Positions 1-10,003 of a stretch of DNA of 34,030 nucleotides are shown piece by piece; the stretch's first letter is position 1; each line of letters begins with the position of its first letter. The translations under genes and the position numbers were made by a program. The notes under the pieces were generated by a model that worked only from the letters and a program-made list of their open reading frames with translations, had not been told where the DNA came from and made no database searches. This DNA comes from Protostelium mycophagum. Taxonomy: Eukaryota; Evosea; Variosea; Protosteliida; Protosteliaceae. The stretch covers positions 1-34,030 of the forward strand of contig MZNV01002582.1 in assembly GCA_002081555.1 (NCBI GenBank). The letters are read 5' to 3'.

Positions 1-610
1 TTGTGAGTAACATGCCAAGTGGTCTGGAAGCCGTAGTTGTCCAAGAAAGGAACGAAGCTTCCCAGTCTAACTTTGTCGCGGATGAGCAGGTATCCTTCTG
101 AAGGGGGCAGCAGGGGTGACATCACATGTTCCAGAAAAGTTTGGTTTGTGCTCTGAAATACCAGCGTTCCTTCCTGGATGAGTTTACATTTAACAGTTGA
201 GATCACCTTTAGGGATCATCACGGCTGTCGGCCAAGCTCCATAGTTTGAGGAGTCCAAATCATCTAGACTCACATAAAATCCTCCACCGGCCTTTCCTCC
301 TCCTTGATTCAAGCTCGAACACATCAGAAACATACAAATCATTCCATCTTACAAATCAACTTCTTCCTGTTCAATGTATCCTCGCAAAGTATAGCGAAGT
401 CCACTCCAGATGTCTCCCCAGTGATAAGTGAACACATCTTCACTTGTTCGTGGTAGTAACTTGATGAACTCGTCCAATTGAGTCTGATTGACAGACCAAG
501 TCGGCGAGATCTGGTAGAGCTGCTGATGATTTAAGGTTTAATTGTAGGATGTTTAATACCTCCGAAACGCATGCACGAAGGAGGAACAAAAAGAAGGCAG
601 CGCACAACAT
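1..610 (-). CDS. Secreted protein of unknown function (3' end cut by window edge)
   Basis: Partial gene; exons on the minus strand are 610-560, 522-353, 313-207 and 169 to below 1. The start at 610 gives a clear signal peptide (MLCAAFFLFLLRACVS), which ends just before the first intron. The mature part begins QLYQISPTW and contains FTYHWGDIWSGLRYTL, then a glycine-rich stretch (NQGGGKAGGGFYVSLDD), then YGAWPTAVMIPKGTLVF. Introns of 37, 39 and 37 nt are GT-AG and restore frame. The GGGFYVS...YG pattern faintly recalls ADP-ribosyltransferase folds, but I do not recognise the family and the C-terminus is missing. Secretion is inferred from the N-terminus only. Confidence 0.7.
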
Positions 611-913
611 GGAAGGATGGTGCTCCTGATGGACGGGATGTGGTAGTGTCAGAATTTGTATGAGGAATAAAGACGCGATGCCGCCTTTTGGCAGTTGGTT
701 GACGCAAAAAATCGTCTTTGAAGCTGGAAGCCGCGCAACATCACAAAACCTCTCCTTGCCTTCATCTCTGATGGAACACAATCTCGTAATCATTATTTAT
801 TATCCACACTTTTAGGATGTAGCTCCATTCCAAATTCTCTACATGCACAAATGACTCGATACTTGTTTTTGTTGATTAGCGGCTGCCACTTGCGTGTATT
901 TTTATTATGGAAA
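611..913. other. Intergenic: 5' region of the secreted protein and 3' region of the CELF-like gene
   Basis: About 300 bases between two same-strand genes. It holds an open minus-strand stretch upstream of the signal-peptide ATG that reads as 5' leader. A TTTATT block near 900-906 gives AATAAA-like signals on the minus strand for the RNA-binding protein gene. No further gene was seen. Confidence 0.5.
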
Positions 914-3900
914 TCACATCTGTGGAAAAGACTTCTGTGAGGATCTCTCCTCCTTCAGCCCGACTCTCATCTTCTTTCCAATGTCTAACATAAACCCATC
1001 CATCTGTCTGATGGCTTCCTCTGCAGACCCCGGATTGTCAAAAGTGACAAAACCTAAACCATGATAAATTTTTTTCAATTTTAAAAAAATCTTTTTCTTT
1101 AAATCTAAAATCCTTTTTCGAAAATTTAAAATCCTTTTTTGAAGCTGAAAAATCTTTTTTTCTGCAAAAACTTTTTCAAAAAATTCACAAGAAAAAATAA
1201 AAAATATTCACCGTATCCCTTGTTCAGATTATTCTCCCCCTTAGGTACTTTTGTCTCTACAACGCGACCAAACTGGCTAAAAATAGACTCAAGCTCTGGC
1301 GCCCCGATGTGTGGCGTCAGGCCGTGAATGAATAGATTTCTTCGGCCACCTCTATCCTCCTGACGAGACGTCAATGTTTTTGAATTTAGATGACAATGGA
1401 ATCTTGGTATGCATTATTTGTGATCGACTTGTAGCGCAAGACACAAAGATACCAGAAGTGTGAATGTACTTGTCGGCGAAATGTAACACAAAGATGTGCA
1501 AAAACACCAGTGTAGAAGATGTGTTTTTCGGCCTGTAAAAACACCAGAAGAATGCGTTTACGCAAAACAAAAACGCTTTGAGGTAAAACGAATACAAAAT
1601 AGAATGGATGTGTCAGATAACCAAAACACGTGCTAAAAACACTATTATGCGGCTTTGCCGCATAGCCAAAACATTTGAATACAACACATCTCCTCAAGAC
1701 AAATGTCTTTGCGAAGATAACCAAAACACGTGCTAAAGACACTATTGTGCGGCTTTGCCGCAAAGCCAAAACATTTTAACGCAACATACATTTCCTGACG
1801 ATAAATGTCTTTGCGAAAACACATACTAAAAACACTGTTTGCGGCTTTGCCGCAAATTCAAAACACTTTAACACAACACCACTGCGAATCTCTTCACCAA
1901 AATCCAAACAAAAAAAACGTGATCATCACCTCGCCCCCTCTGTGATGTTTAGACATGCGAGTAGACCTCTTCTCGGTTTCGGTTTCTGCGTAGCGGACGA
2001 CGAGTCTGGCGGGTTGTCCCTCATGCTCCAGCGTGTAGCCGTTCAAATTGTCGATTGCCCTGTTGTATTTCAGTATATATTGTGGTGTGCTGCGGGTGCT
2101 GCATTGGAGATTATCTACAGCACAGCTGCAGGCACAGAGTTGGTTGCAAGTGTATCTTTAGCTGCTGGTTTTATTTGTTGTGCTGCGGCTGTGCTGCAGT
2201 GGAGATTATCTACAGCATAGCTGCAGGCACAGAGTTGGTTGGAAGTGTATCTTTAGCTGTTGATTTTAATCGTGCTGCAGCTCTGCTGCAGTGGTGCTTG
2301 TCTGCAGCACAGCTGCAAGCACATATATACATATTAACTGTTGAGATAAAAAACACTGTTTTATTTTGCGGCTCTGCCGCAGAGACTGGTTCATTTGTGC
2401 ACAGGCATAAAGCCGGATCAATCCATATATACGGCTGACATGTCTGCAGCACAGCTGTACCGTAATAACATTTGCTTATATTTGGTGGCTCTACCACAGT
2501 TCTATCGATTCTATTCGTGCTGCGGCTCTGCCGCAGTGTTGTAGTTCTATTGTGATTCTGCAATGTTATGTTGATGCTGCGGCTCTGCCGCCTCTTCACA
2601 TCATTTATTATTCAAATAGATTTTTTTGGCGGGAATTAGTGCGTCCTTGTCTTTCTCCGCGTTAAAAATGAAACATTATGGGATTTACCATTGAGCGGAC
2701 CGCATGTCCTTGTACCGAATAAATCCACAGCAGCGGTTAGAATTCGCAAGCTTCTCAGGCAGCACCATCTATCCCACAATTATTTTTTCAGAAAATAATC
2801 CATAAGGAGGCAGAGCCACTACGAAGGCTTTGGGCGGTAAAAGCGGCAGAGCCGCAGAACTCTCATAATAGTGTAACCGTACAAACCCATAATGAAATAG
2901 ATAGGTACGGAGGCATATGAAGCGGCAGCGCCGCAACCTCAAATTTAAAAAAGTAGATTAGGCTTTGCCATAGTCACATCTTGCAGTAACCGCCACAAAA
3001 CCATAATAAACACAAAGATACAGTAAATATCTGTGAATTTGCCGCAGGCAGTGCAAATCTGTGCCTTGCCGTAAATAGAAAGAGGATCTTTGTGAAATAA
3101 ACTTTCTGTGGCTCCGCCACCGAAATCCTCATTTGTCAACACAAACCATAATAGAACTCGAAAGAAACAGGCCATGACTTTACCTCTAAAATATCACCCC
3201 CTTCGTGGAAGATCTCTCTCAATTTTTGTTCAGGGTAACCTCTTGGTATCTGTCCGATGAACAGCTTCCTCTCTGTAGGATATGGCCTTAAAGACATCCT
3301 CTCTGCCTCCGCATTACTCCAGCTGATCTGTAATGGATAATGACTGGGCTCGATAATCACTTTATCGTGAAGCATGACCATCGCAATCTCGGCGTCTATG
3401 ATACGTTTGAAGCTGACAAAGGCTGCACCACGTGATTCACCGGTGTTTCTGTCGCGTATACTTTGAACGCTGTTGAGCGCGCCATATTCTGAGAAGTAAT
3501 TCCATATCTGATTCGAATGTCAGTGATCATGTGTCCGATGTGCTTCTCTCACTTGTTCCTCGGTCATACTGAATGTATTAGTTTTTTATTTGGATTGGGA
3601 TGCCTTCTTACTCTTTTGGGACTTGTCCGACAAATACGCTGACTGATTCGTAATCGGTGGGTATTCTTTGATATTGTCCTTGTGGATGATCATTCCATCC
3701 AAAGTCGCCTAATGATATGAGACGATCAGGATCATTCAGACCTACCTCCTCTAGGTGGGCCATCAGGTCTCCTTCCTGTCTTTCTTTGAATACAAATTAG
3801 ATGAAAATGTGGTATCCTACCGTCATATTGATTGTATTGAAAGTCAGGCTGTGGTGGATAATTTTGTCCTCGCCAGTCATTATTATAGTTTCCATAGGCA

Positions 3901-4074
3901 TAGTCCGCATAACCTTGATTTGGAGGTGGATAATGGTCTATAGGACCTACAGGTAGTCCTTGATTCTCGTATCCAGCATAGGGATTGGGAACAGGGTCGA
4001 GCTTTCCTGATTCAATACGAAACGATCATGTTAAAGAACTCACTCTGGGAGCCATATCGTGAATAAATGGACAT
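914..4074 (-). CDS. CELF/Bruno-like RNA-binding protein with three RRMs
   Basis: Ten exons (4074-4044, 4006-3821, 3775-3746, 3708-3612, 3568-3553, 3507-3184, 2768-2689, 2059-1930, 1359-1212, 1053-914) give 393 residues in unbroken phase. The N-terminal 100 residues are Tyr/Pro/Gly/Gln-rich and probably disordered. RRM1 (about 106-185) has RNP2 VFVGQV and RNP1 RGAAFVSF. RRM2 (about 201-285) has RNP2 KLFIGQ and RNP1 CCGFIRYK. RRM3 (about 306-385) has NLFIHG and RNP1 KGYGFVTF. Two RRMs, a linker and a C-terminal RRM is the CELF/Bruno layout, so a role in mRNA splicing, translation or decay control is expected from the family. One exon is only 16 nt. The introns after exons 6, 7 and 8 are unusually long (415, 629 and 570 nt) and filled with GCGGC-hairpin repeats. 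Confidence 0.9.
1617..1880. repeat. Three tandem degenerate units of roughly 90 bp with a GCGGC hairpin
   Basis: Inside an intron of the CELF-like gene. Each unit carries a block like ACACGTGCTAAAAACACT, then the palindrome GCGGCTTTGCCGC (1649-1661, 1749-1761, 1841-1853), then an AAAACA(C/T)TTTAA-type block and TGTCTTTGCGA. The hairpin core is identical in all three units while the flanks vary. A related unit lies at 21660-21790, in an intron of the methyltransferase gene. Confidence 0.75.
2368..2934. repeat. Cluster of GCGGC(N3)GCCGC hairpins flanking a coding exon
   Basis: Copies at 2368-2380, 2522-2534 and 2579-2591 read GCGGCTCTGCCGC. Copies at 2843-2855 and 2922-2934 read GCGGCAGAGCCGC and GCGGCAGCGCCGC, so they sit in the opposite orientation on the far side of exon 2768-2689. 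The stretch 2090-2310 also holds degenerate repeats built on CTGCAG, CAGCTGCAGGCACAGAGTTG and TGCTGC. This material makes up most of two CELF-gene introns. Confidence 0.7.
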
Positions 4075-4528
4075 GTATTTCCATTCTTGCAGGTTCCAAG
4101 AGGATAGTATTTGCATGGAAGTTTGGGTTTGAATGCCCTCGGGGCAGGTGGGTTGTGTTGCGTGGGAAATGAGGCCATCAAAATGAGTCAGAGTTGATCT
4201 TTGTTGTGCGCTTTTTGTATTGGCACGTAAGTAGTGACAGTTCACAATGCAACTGTTAAGCACCTTTTACACAATGCCCTGCAGTTGTTGCCAAGGGAAA
4301 AATTCTCTTGGTCACCCAATTGCTCAAGGCCAATTCAATTTGCATTGGGAAATGTTTCCCCATGCATTAGAATTTCCTCATGACTCATTGCGAATTAATT
4401 TTATTTTTTTTGTGTGTGTGTCAGCGTTCATTACTCTCAAATCATCCTGTTTAGCATGTGACCAAGATAACGGTAAGACGGTCACATTGAACGCTCTTGA
4501 TGTCTTGGCGATGCAGCGTGACCACTCC
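4075..4528. promoter_or_regulatory. Divergent promoter region between the CELF-like gene and actin
   Basis: The two genes are transcribed away from each other, so this stretch and the inverted repeat after it must hold both promoters. It has several CCAAT/ATTGG-type words (about 4315-4350), a T-rich block and a GTGTGTGTGT run near 4411-4420. Open frames here are short and have no family resemblance. No factor site can be assigned with confidence. Confidence 0.4.
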
Positions 4529-4694
4529 ATTTAATCCGTCACGGTCAGCTCGTTGGTGGTGTTTAACCCGATTTGGATCAATTCTTAAAGACAGAAAATG
4601 AACCTCGTTGACAAAAAGTGAGGCTCTTTGTTGACGGAAAACATCTGAGATAGAATGCGATGCACCACCACGAGCTGACCGTGACGGATTAAAT
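4529..4694. repeat. Long inverted repeat just upstream of actin
   Basis: Left arm 4529-4561 begins ATTTAATCCGTCACGGTCAG and is the reverse complement of right arm 4663-4694 apart from one extra T. The arms are 32-33 nt and enclose about 100 bases. The right arm ends 55 bases before the actin ATG, so it may lie in the 5' UTR or core promoter. A small foldback element (MITE-like) or a structured 5' leader are both possible. Confidence 0.85.
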
Positions 4695-4749
4695 TGTTGT
4701 TGACAGATCGTGGTTATCATCCCTCAACATTTTGCTTGGTGGACAAAAG

Positions 4750-5967
4750 ATGTCTGGTGGCTTCCAAGCTCTCGTTATTGATAATGGATCCGCAATGTGC
4801 AAGGTCCGCCTTCTCCTTTCACACATTTCAGTATGATCGTTTCTTATTTCTCTAAGGCAGGATTTGCCGGAGATGATGCACCAAGAGCTGTCTTTCCTTC
4901 TCTTGTTGGCAGATGCAAACACATCGAAGGGCTGAGCAGATTGGGACAGAAAGACACATATGTCGGTGATGAAGCTCAATCGAAGAGAGATATCTTGACC
5001 AGGAAGTGTCCTCCTCCAATTGAGAATGGAATTGTGACAAATTGGGACGACATGGAGAAGATATGGAATCACACCTTCTATAACGAGCTGCGTGTTTCTC
5101 CTGAGGAACACTCTGTACTCTTGACTGAAGCACCTCTCAACCCAAAGGAAAACAGAGAAAAGATGACACAGACCATGTTCGAGACCTTTAACAGTGAGTT
5201 TACTTTTATTTTCACAGTCCAACAATATCTGACCCTCTATAGCCCCTGCCATGTACGTCGCTAACCAGGCCGTTCTGGCCCTCCACGCCTCAGGAAGAAC
5301 CACAGGCGTCGTGGTGGACTCTGGAGATGGTGTGACCCGCACTGTCCCTGTTTATGAAGGCCACACCATCGAGCATGCCATTCTTCGACTCGACATCGGC
5401 GGTCGTGGCCTGACAGACTACCTCAGGAAGCTTTTGAATGAGAGAGGGTACTCCACAACCACTGTTGAGCGGGAAATCGTGAGAGACATCAAAGAGAAGC
5501 TCTCATATGTCGCCCTCGATTTCAATGAGGAGATGCGGACTTCCTCTTCCTCTTTAGAGAAGTCATATGAGCTTCCAGATGGACAAGTGATCACCCTCGG
5601 AAATGAGAGATTTAGAGGACCCGAGGCCCTCTTCCAACCCTCTTTATTGGGTTTGGAAGCACCCGGCATCGACGAGATCCTCTACAACTCCATCATGGAA
5701 TGTGACAAAGACATCAGAGAAGACCTCTACGGAAACGTCGTCCTCGCTGGAGGAAACACCATGTTCCCCGGCATCGCCGAAAGAATGAGGAGAAGGTTCC
5801 CTCATCATTGGAGGAGGACCGAGATCACTGCTCCTCCAGAGAGAAGGTATTCTGTTTGGTTCGGAGGATCTCTTCTGGCCTCACTCCCCATATTCCAAGA
5901 TATATGTATCTATAAAGAGGAGTACAACGAGTCTGGACCTTCCATTGTCCACAGAAAGTGCTTCTAA
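4750..5967 (+). CDS. Divergent actin
   Basis: Exons 4750-4803, 4857-5193 and 5243-5967 give 371 residues (typical actin about 375). The nucleotide-binding parts are kept: [20 protein letters not shown] near the start, VDSGDGVT in the middle and [13 protein letters not shown] later. The C-terminus is the standard [11 protein letters not shown]. The DNase-I-binding loop after VGR (normally about residues 38-50) is replaced by [17 protein letters not shown] carries a two-residue insertion, and the subdomain 3 segment before [11 protein letters not shown] is shortened and arginine-rich ([12 protein letters not shown]). The second intron is typical (GTGAGT, 49 nt); the first has an unusual GTCCGC donor. 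AATAAA follows at 5981-5986. It is intact, but probably a diverged paralogue rather than the main cytoskeletal actin, because the altered loop is central to filament contacts. Confidence 0.95.
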
Positions 5968-5980
5968 TGGATGAATGTAG

Positions 5981-5986
5981 AATAAA
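5981..5986 (+). terminator. Polyadenylation signal of the actin gene
   Basis: AATAAA lies 14 bases after the stop codon, followed by a T-rich stretch, as expected for a short 3' UTR. Confidence 0.6.
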
Positions 5987-6119
5987 ATCAATTATGTCTT
6001 TTTTGTGGAATGAGTTCATGCATCTTTTATCAGTAAAAAATAAAATAAAATAAAAATAAATAAAATATAAAAACAAAATATAATTCGTCTAACAGTAAAA
6101 CCTGAACCTGAAAAGAATC

Positions 6120-6830
6120 AAACAATGGATGAAGCTTGTACTCCTGTTCTTTGATACTGCCACCACTTCAGTACTCCTGCTCACCATCATCTGTAATGCA
6201 ATATGTGGACTGAGACCTTCTGACCCAAGTCTTGGTGGGTTTTTCAAAAAAATATTCACTCAAAAATATTTATTTTATTTTCTTTATTTGAATATTTCGA
6301 TTATATCATTTTGTGGAAATTCCTTTGGAAATCCGCTGAAATTTTGGCATGATATATTATTCCTATCATGATCAGATGTTCATGGTAGCAAACACTTTAA
6401 TTACCAATGAGCATACTGTGCTGTGAAAAATGAGAAGAATGAGTGATCATATCTCAGTCCCGTTTGCAGCGCATCACTGAAACATGACAGGTTCTTGAGG
6501 AAGTGCGCAGAGTGCTTGGCAGGACACCCCAAGACATTGAAATAAGTTATATCACCAGTTTATCAAAGAAACACTCAGGCTTGATTGTCACGCCAATCGT
6601 TCTACATCCTCATTCTATTATTGTACATTGATTTTATGTCGCCAGGGTTGCAGAATGAAATTAGTTTTACACTTTTTGAAATGGAGTTGGACGTCAGTCT
6701 TTTGTGCACAACTCTTGTTGACATTCTACCGAATTATTTATTCTGCAAAGCTGGGTGATGATCTCCATCTTGGGTGTTTACTACAATCCAAAGTAAGTAC
6801 ATCTACACAGTTGTAGATCATGACGATATC
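6120..6830 (+). pseudogene. Decayed partial duplicate of the downstream cytochrome P450 gene
   Basis: Several stretches match the intact P450 in the same order. About 6177-6240 (ACCATCATCTGTAATGCA) matches 7790-7860. About 6300-6350 matches the intron near 8400-8455. About 6380-6570 matches 8560-8790, including GAGGAAGTG...AGAGTGCT and CAAGACATTGA. About 6755-6820 matches 9090-9145, including ACAATCCAAAGTAAGTACAT. The matches run through introns as well as exons, so this is a DNA-level duplication and not a retrocopy. Large parts are deleted and the exon frames are broken, so no protein is expected. Confidence 0.75.
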
Positions 6831-6992
6831 ATCTATACTTCTGGTCCGTGGAATTTGTCGAGCATCACAATACCGGTTGCAAATTTGAATTTTTTGATGA
6901 CATCTGTCGTTGATGACAGACAGATTTTTCGGTTACAAACGCATTTTCCACGGCCCAAAGGAAAACTCCACAGAGATCATTGTTTTTTCAAA

Positions 6993-9595
6993 ATGGAACT
7001 GCTCACCTCTTCAACGATCGTCTCTTCGGGAGTAGCTCTGGCTGTGGCTGCCGTCGTCTTTAAAGCGTCTCGCTTCGTTGTAGAGGATCCTTTTTATCGG
7101 TGACACCCTTCACTTTCAAACAGATCATGACTCAGGCAGGATTGACCCTGCCATTCCAGAGAATCCAGAGGCGTCCAAATGGGCTGGTGCTGCTCTTCAA
7201 ATGACAGAGCCCTTTATGATGGCGCCGATTTTGAGGTCGGCTCAGATACGGGACGTTCTTAAGACTAATATTGATAAGATGGAGCGTCCAGATGCCGATT
7301 TTCAAACTCCATTTTTTCAAACAAAAAAAGTTCGGTAGGTTTTGGCGATGTTCAGACTTTGATTTTGACCAAGTATAGTCGTGGTGTCTGACCCTGAGAT
7401 CATTAAAGAAGTCATCACGAACCCCGTTTTTGCCGCCAAAGATGGTTACGATGCCGTCACCGCGCTGATAGGTATTCCATCTACCGTCTATATCGTCATG
7501 ATCACATACAAATAGGAGAGAATTCTGTGGGATTTACACATGGACCGAAATGGAAGAACACACATAGAATACTGGTGCCCATCTTCCATATCAATAATCT
7601 GACCAATAATTTATTTCCTGTTGTGGTGAGATTGAAAAAATAAATAAAAGATGATCATTCTGATCTCTATAGGTGGAAGACACATCAGATCTCATCCGAG
7701 AGATCTCTCAGCATTTTACGGTGAATGGACCTGCCAATCGAGCCCCCATGCAATCCATCGACATGTCTGAATATTTTGTGGAAGTCACATACACCATCAT
7801 CTGTAATGCATTTCGGGCTGGGACCTTCTGGCCCCAGTTTTGGTTGGTTTTCAGATATTTTAAAATTGATTTTTATGGGCGAGTGTAGATCGTCATTTTG
7901 GTGCAAGAAAATTTGTCGAAATTTTTCGAGAAATTTACGAGAAAATCCTTAGGAAATTCAGGGATCATCAAGGACAACATGTTGCAGATGGTCAAAGTTT
8001 TGAACACCGCGTGAGTATAGAGGAGGACATGGCTATTTATAGTAACTGACTCGTTGTAGAACTCTGAATCCACTTACTAAGCTGAACCCATTATACCATG
8101 TCAGAGTCAACAGGTTGAAGAATCTCATACGTAAAGAGGTGAAATTTCAATATTTAAAATAAATTTAATTTTTTCAGGTTCAAAAGATACTTGATTCCAA
8201 AAGGGCGAAATTAGGTACGTAATCACGTGACTGTCGACAAATTGACATTTATAGACACCCCTCCCACACCAGGAGCCCGTCGCGATCTGATGGAACTCAT
8301 GTTGATGGCAAGAGATCCAGAAAACGGAAGAGCATTAGACGATGACAACATCATCGATCAGAGCCTCACCTTCTTTTTTGCAGGTACACTTTCTATCACC
8401 CGAAATTTCCGCGAAATTTCGATTCGGAAATTCCGTTGAAAGTCCGCTGAAATTTGACAGGACACGACACAACCGCGAGGACTCTGGCTTGGGTTTGTCA
8501 CGTGATCAGTCAGCACCCCGAAGTGGAGAAGAAAGTGAGATATCTTGATTTTTTTCATGATCAGATTTTCATCACGGTAACAAACACGTTAATTACCGAT
8601 AAACATACCGTGCTGTGAAAAGTGAGGAAAATGTGCAATCATTGCGTTTTTCGCAGATGCGTTCGCAGATTTCAGTCTCGTTCGCGTTGCGTCAGACTGA
8701 AATGTGACAGGTCCTCGAGGAAGTGGACAGAGTGCTCGGGAACAAAGACATGCCAACACCTCAAGACATTGAGCAATTAAGTTACATCACCATGGTCATC
8801 AAAGAGACACTCAGGATGTATTGTCCTGCACGTAAGTCGAATCGTTTTACAATACTCATTCTGTTTTTGTACAGGATGTTTTGTGGGGATCAAGTTTGTT
8901 GTCCACTTTTTTGAATGTTCAATTGGCGGGAAAATGTCTCTATTTTCGATAATGTCGACAAGATCTGTGTACAAACGAATAAACAATGTCGACAAAGACT
9001 AAGATGTACAGCTGCGCACAACAGGCAGGCGCTTTCAGACACCACCCTGGGAGGATACTTCATACCTCAAGGTACACCAGTGATGGTCTCTATCTTGGGT
9101 GTTCACTACAATCCAAAGTAAGTACATCTACACAGTTGTAGATCATGAGAATATGATCCGCACATATGTACTTCTGCAGAGTTTCGGAGATGATTTCGAA
9201 CGAAAGTTTGCGTTTTTGCATATTCATTGATAAAAAGTCTTACCGAACATCTCAGCATCTACAACGATCCCACCCTCTTCCTCCCCGAGAGATGGCTCCC
9301 TGAAAATTCCGCGAATATTCATCCTTACGCTTGGATCCCTTTTTCCAAAGGGGAGAGGAGTTGCATCGGCCAAAGATTCGCATTACTCGAGATGAAGATC
9401 ATCATCAGCATGATGTACAAAAAGTGACTTTGAGACCTGAAAATGTCATCCGGTCTCATAATCTTCAGGTTGGTGTTTAGACCTGACACATGGACCAGTG
9501 TGGGACCTGGGCAGAATCTTGTCGTATTTCCCCAACACGGGATACATGTCATTCCGATGATGAGGACACCTCTAAATAAATCTGTCAATGTATAA
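6993..9595 (+). CDS. Cytochrome P450 monooxygenase, microsomal type
   Basis: Fourteen exons: 6993-7099, 7140-7334, 7374-7471, 7516-7625, 7673-7802, 7962-8010, 8060-8138, 8178-8214, 8255-8383, 8461-8534, 8711-8831, 9012-9117, 9256-9423, 9469-9595. They give about 509 residues, the normal P450 length. A hydrophobic N-terminal anchor (about residues 3-24) suggests ER-membrane placement. All hallmark motifs are present: I-helix AGHDTT (about 311-316) for oxygen activation, K-helix ETLR (about 368), PERW (about 421), and heme loop FSKGERSCIG with the axial cysteine at about 448. The intron between 7802 and 7962 is the least certain, because the donor inside CTGTAATG was chosen by phase alone. Substrate cannot be predicted. 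A broken tandem copy lies upstream. Confidence 0.92.
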
Positions 9596-10003
9596 TCATC
9601 TCCACCTTATTTTACGATTATAACTTAGCAAGACTGCAAATGACAAGAACAGAATCACATTATTTCATCTCGCATCATCAATTGAGCCATGAAGACACAT
9701 CTTGGAATTTCATTGGTAGAATTGGTGCCCACTCTCCATCTTTAAAATCTGCACGATACATCCAGGTCATACTCAATTGTCATCTCGTCCATTACGGCCA
9801 TCAGAGCATTCGAATTCAGCAACACACCAAAAAAAGCAACAAAGACACCAATAAACTCCAACTTTATTTCCCGATTGTAACATCACTCGACCTCTAACTC
9901 CTAGACACAATCAGTAAAGCGTTCACCTTCCACCAACTCAGCGGAAGAATACTCAAAAGCAACGGGGACGCGGTTTGGCGCGAAGAAACGTGGTGAAGAT
10001 GTT
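9596..10003. other. Intergenic region between converging genes, with a possible P450 scrap
   Basis: The P450 and PP4R1-type genes converge here. About 9720-9765 (TAGAATTGGTGCCCACTCTCC) resembles P450 exon sequence near 7560-7605, so another decayed fragment may exist. The open frame at 9640-9897 has no recognisable content. Confidence 0.4.

Noticed and set aside
1386-1769. 127-codon minus-strand frame
   Set aside because: It translates the tandem hairpin repeat units of a CELF intron; peptide repeats follow the DNA repeat.
2055-2599. Open frames on both strands with Cys/Ala/Gln-rich peptides
   Set aside because: They are products of CTGCAG and GCGGC repeats in a CELF intron, and no splice joins them to the gene.
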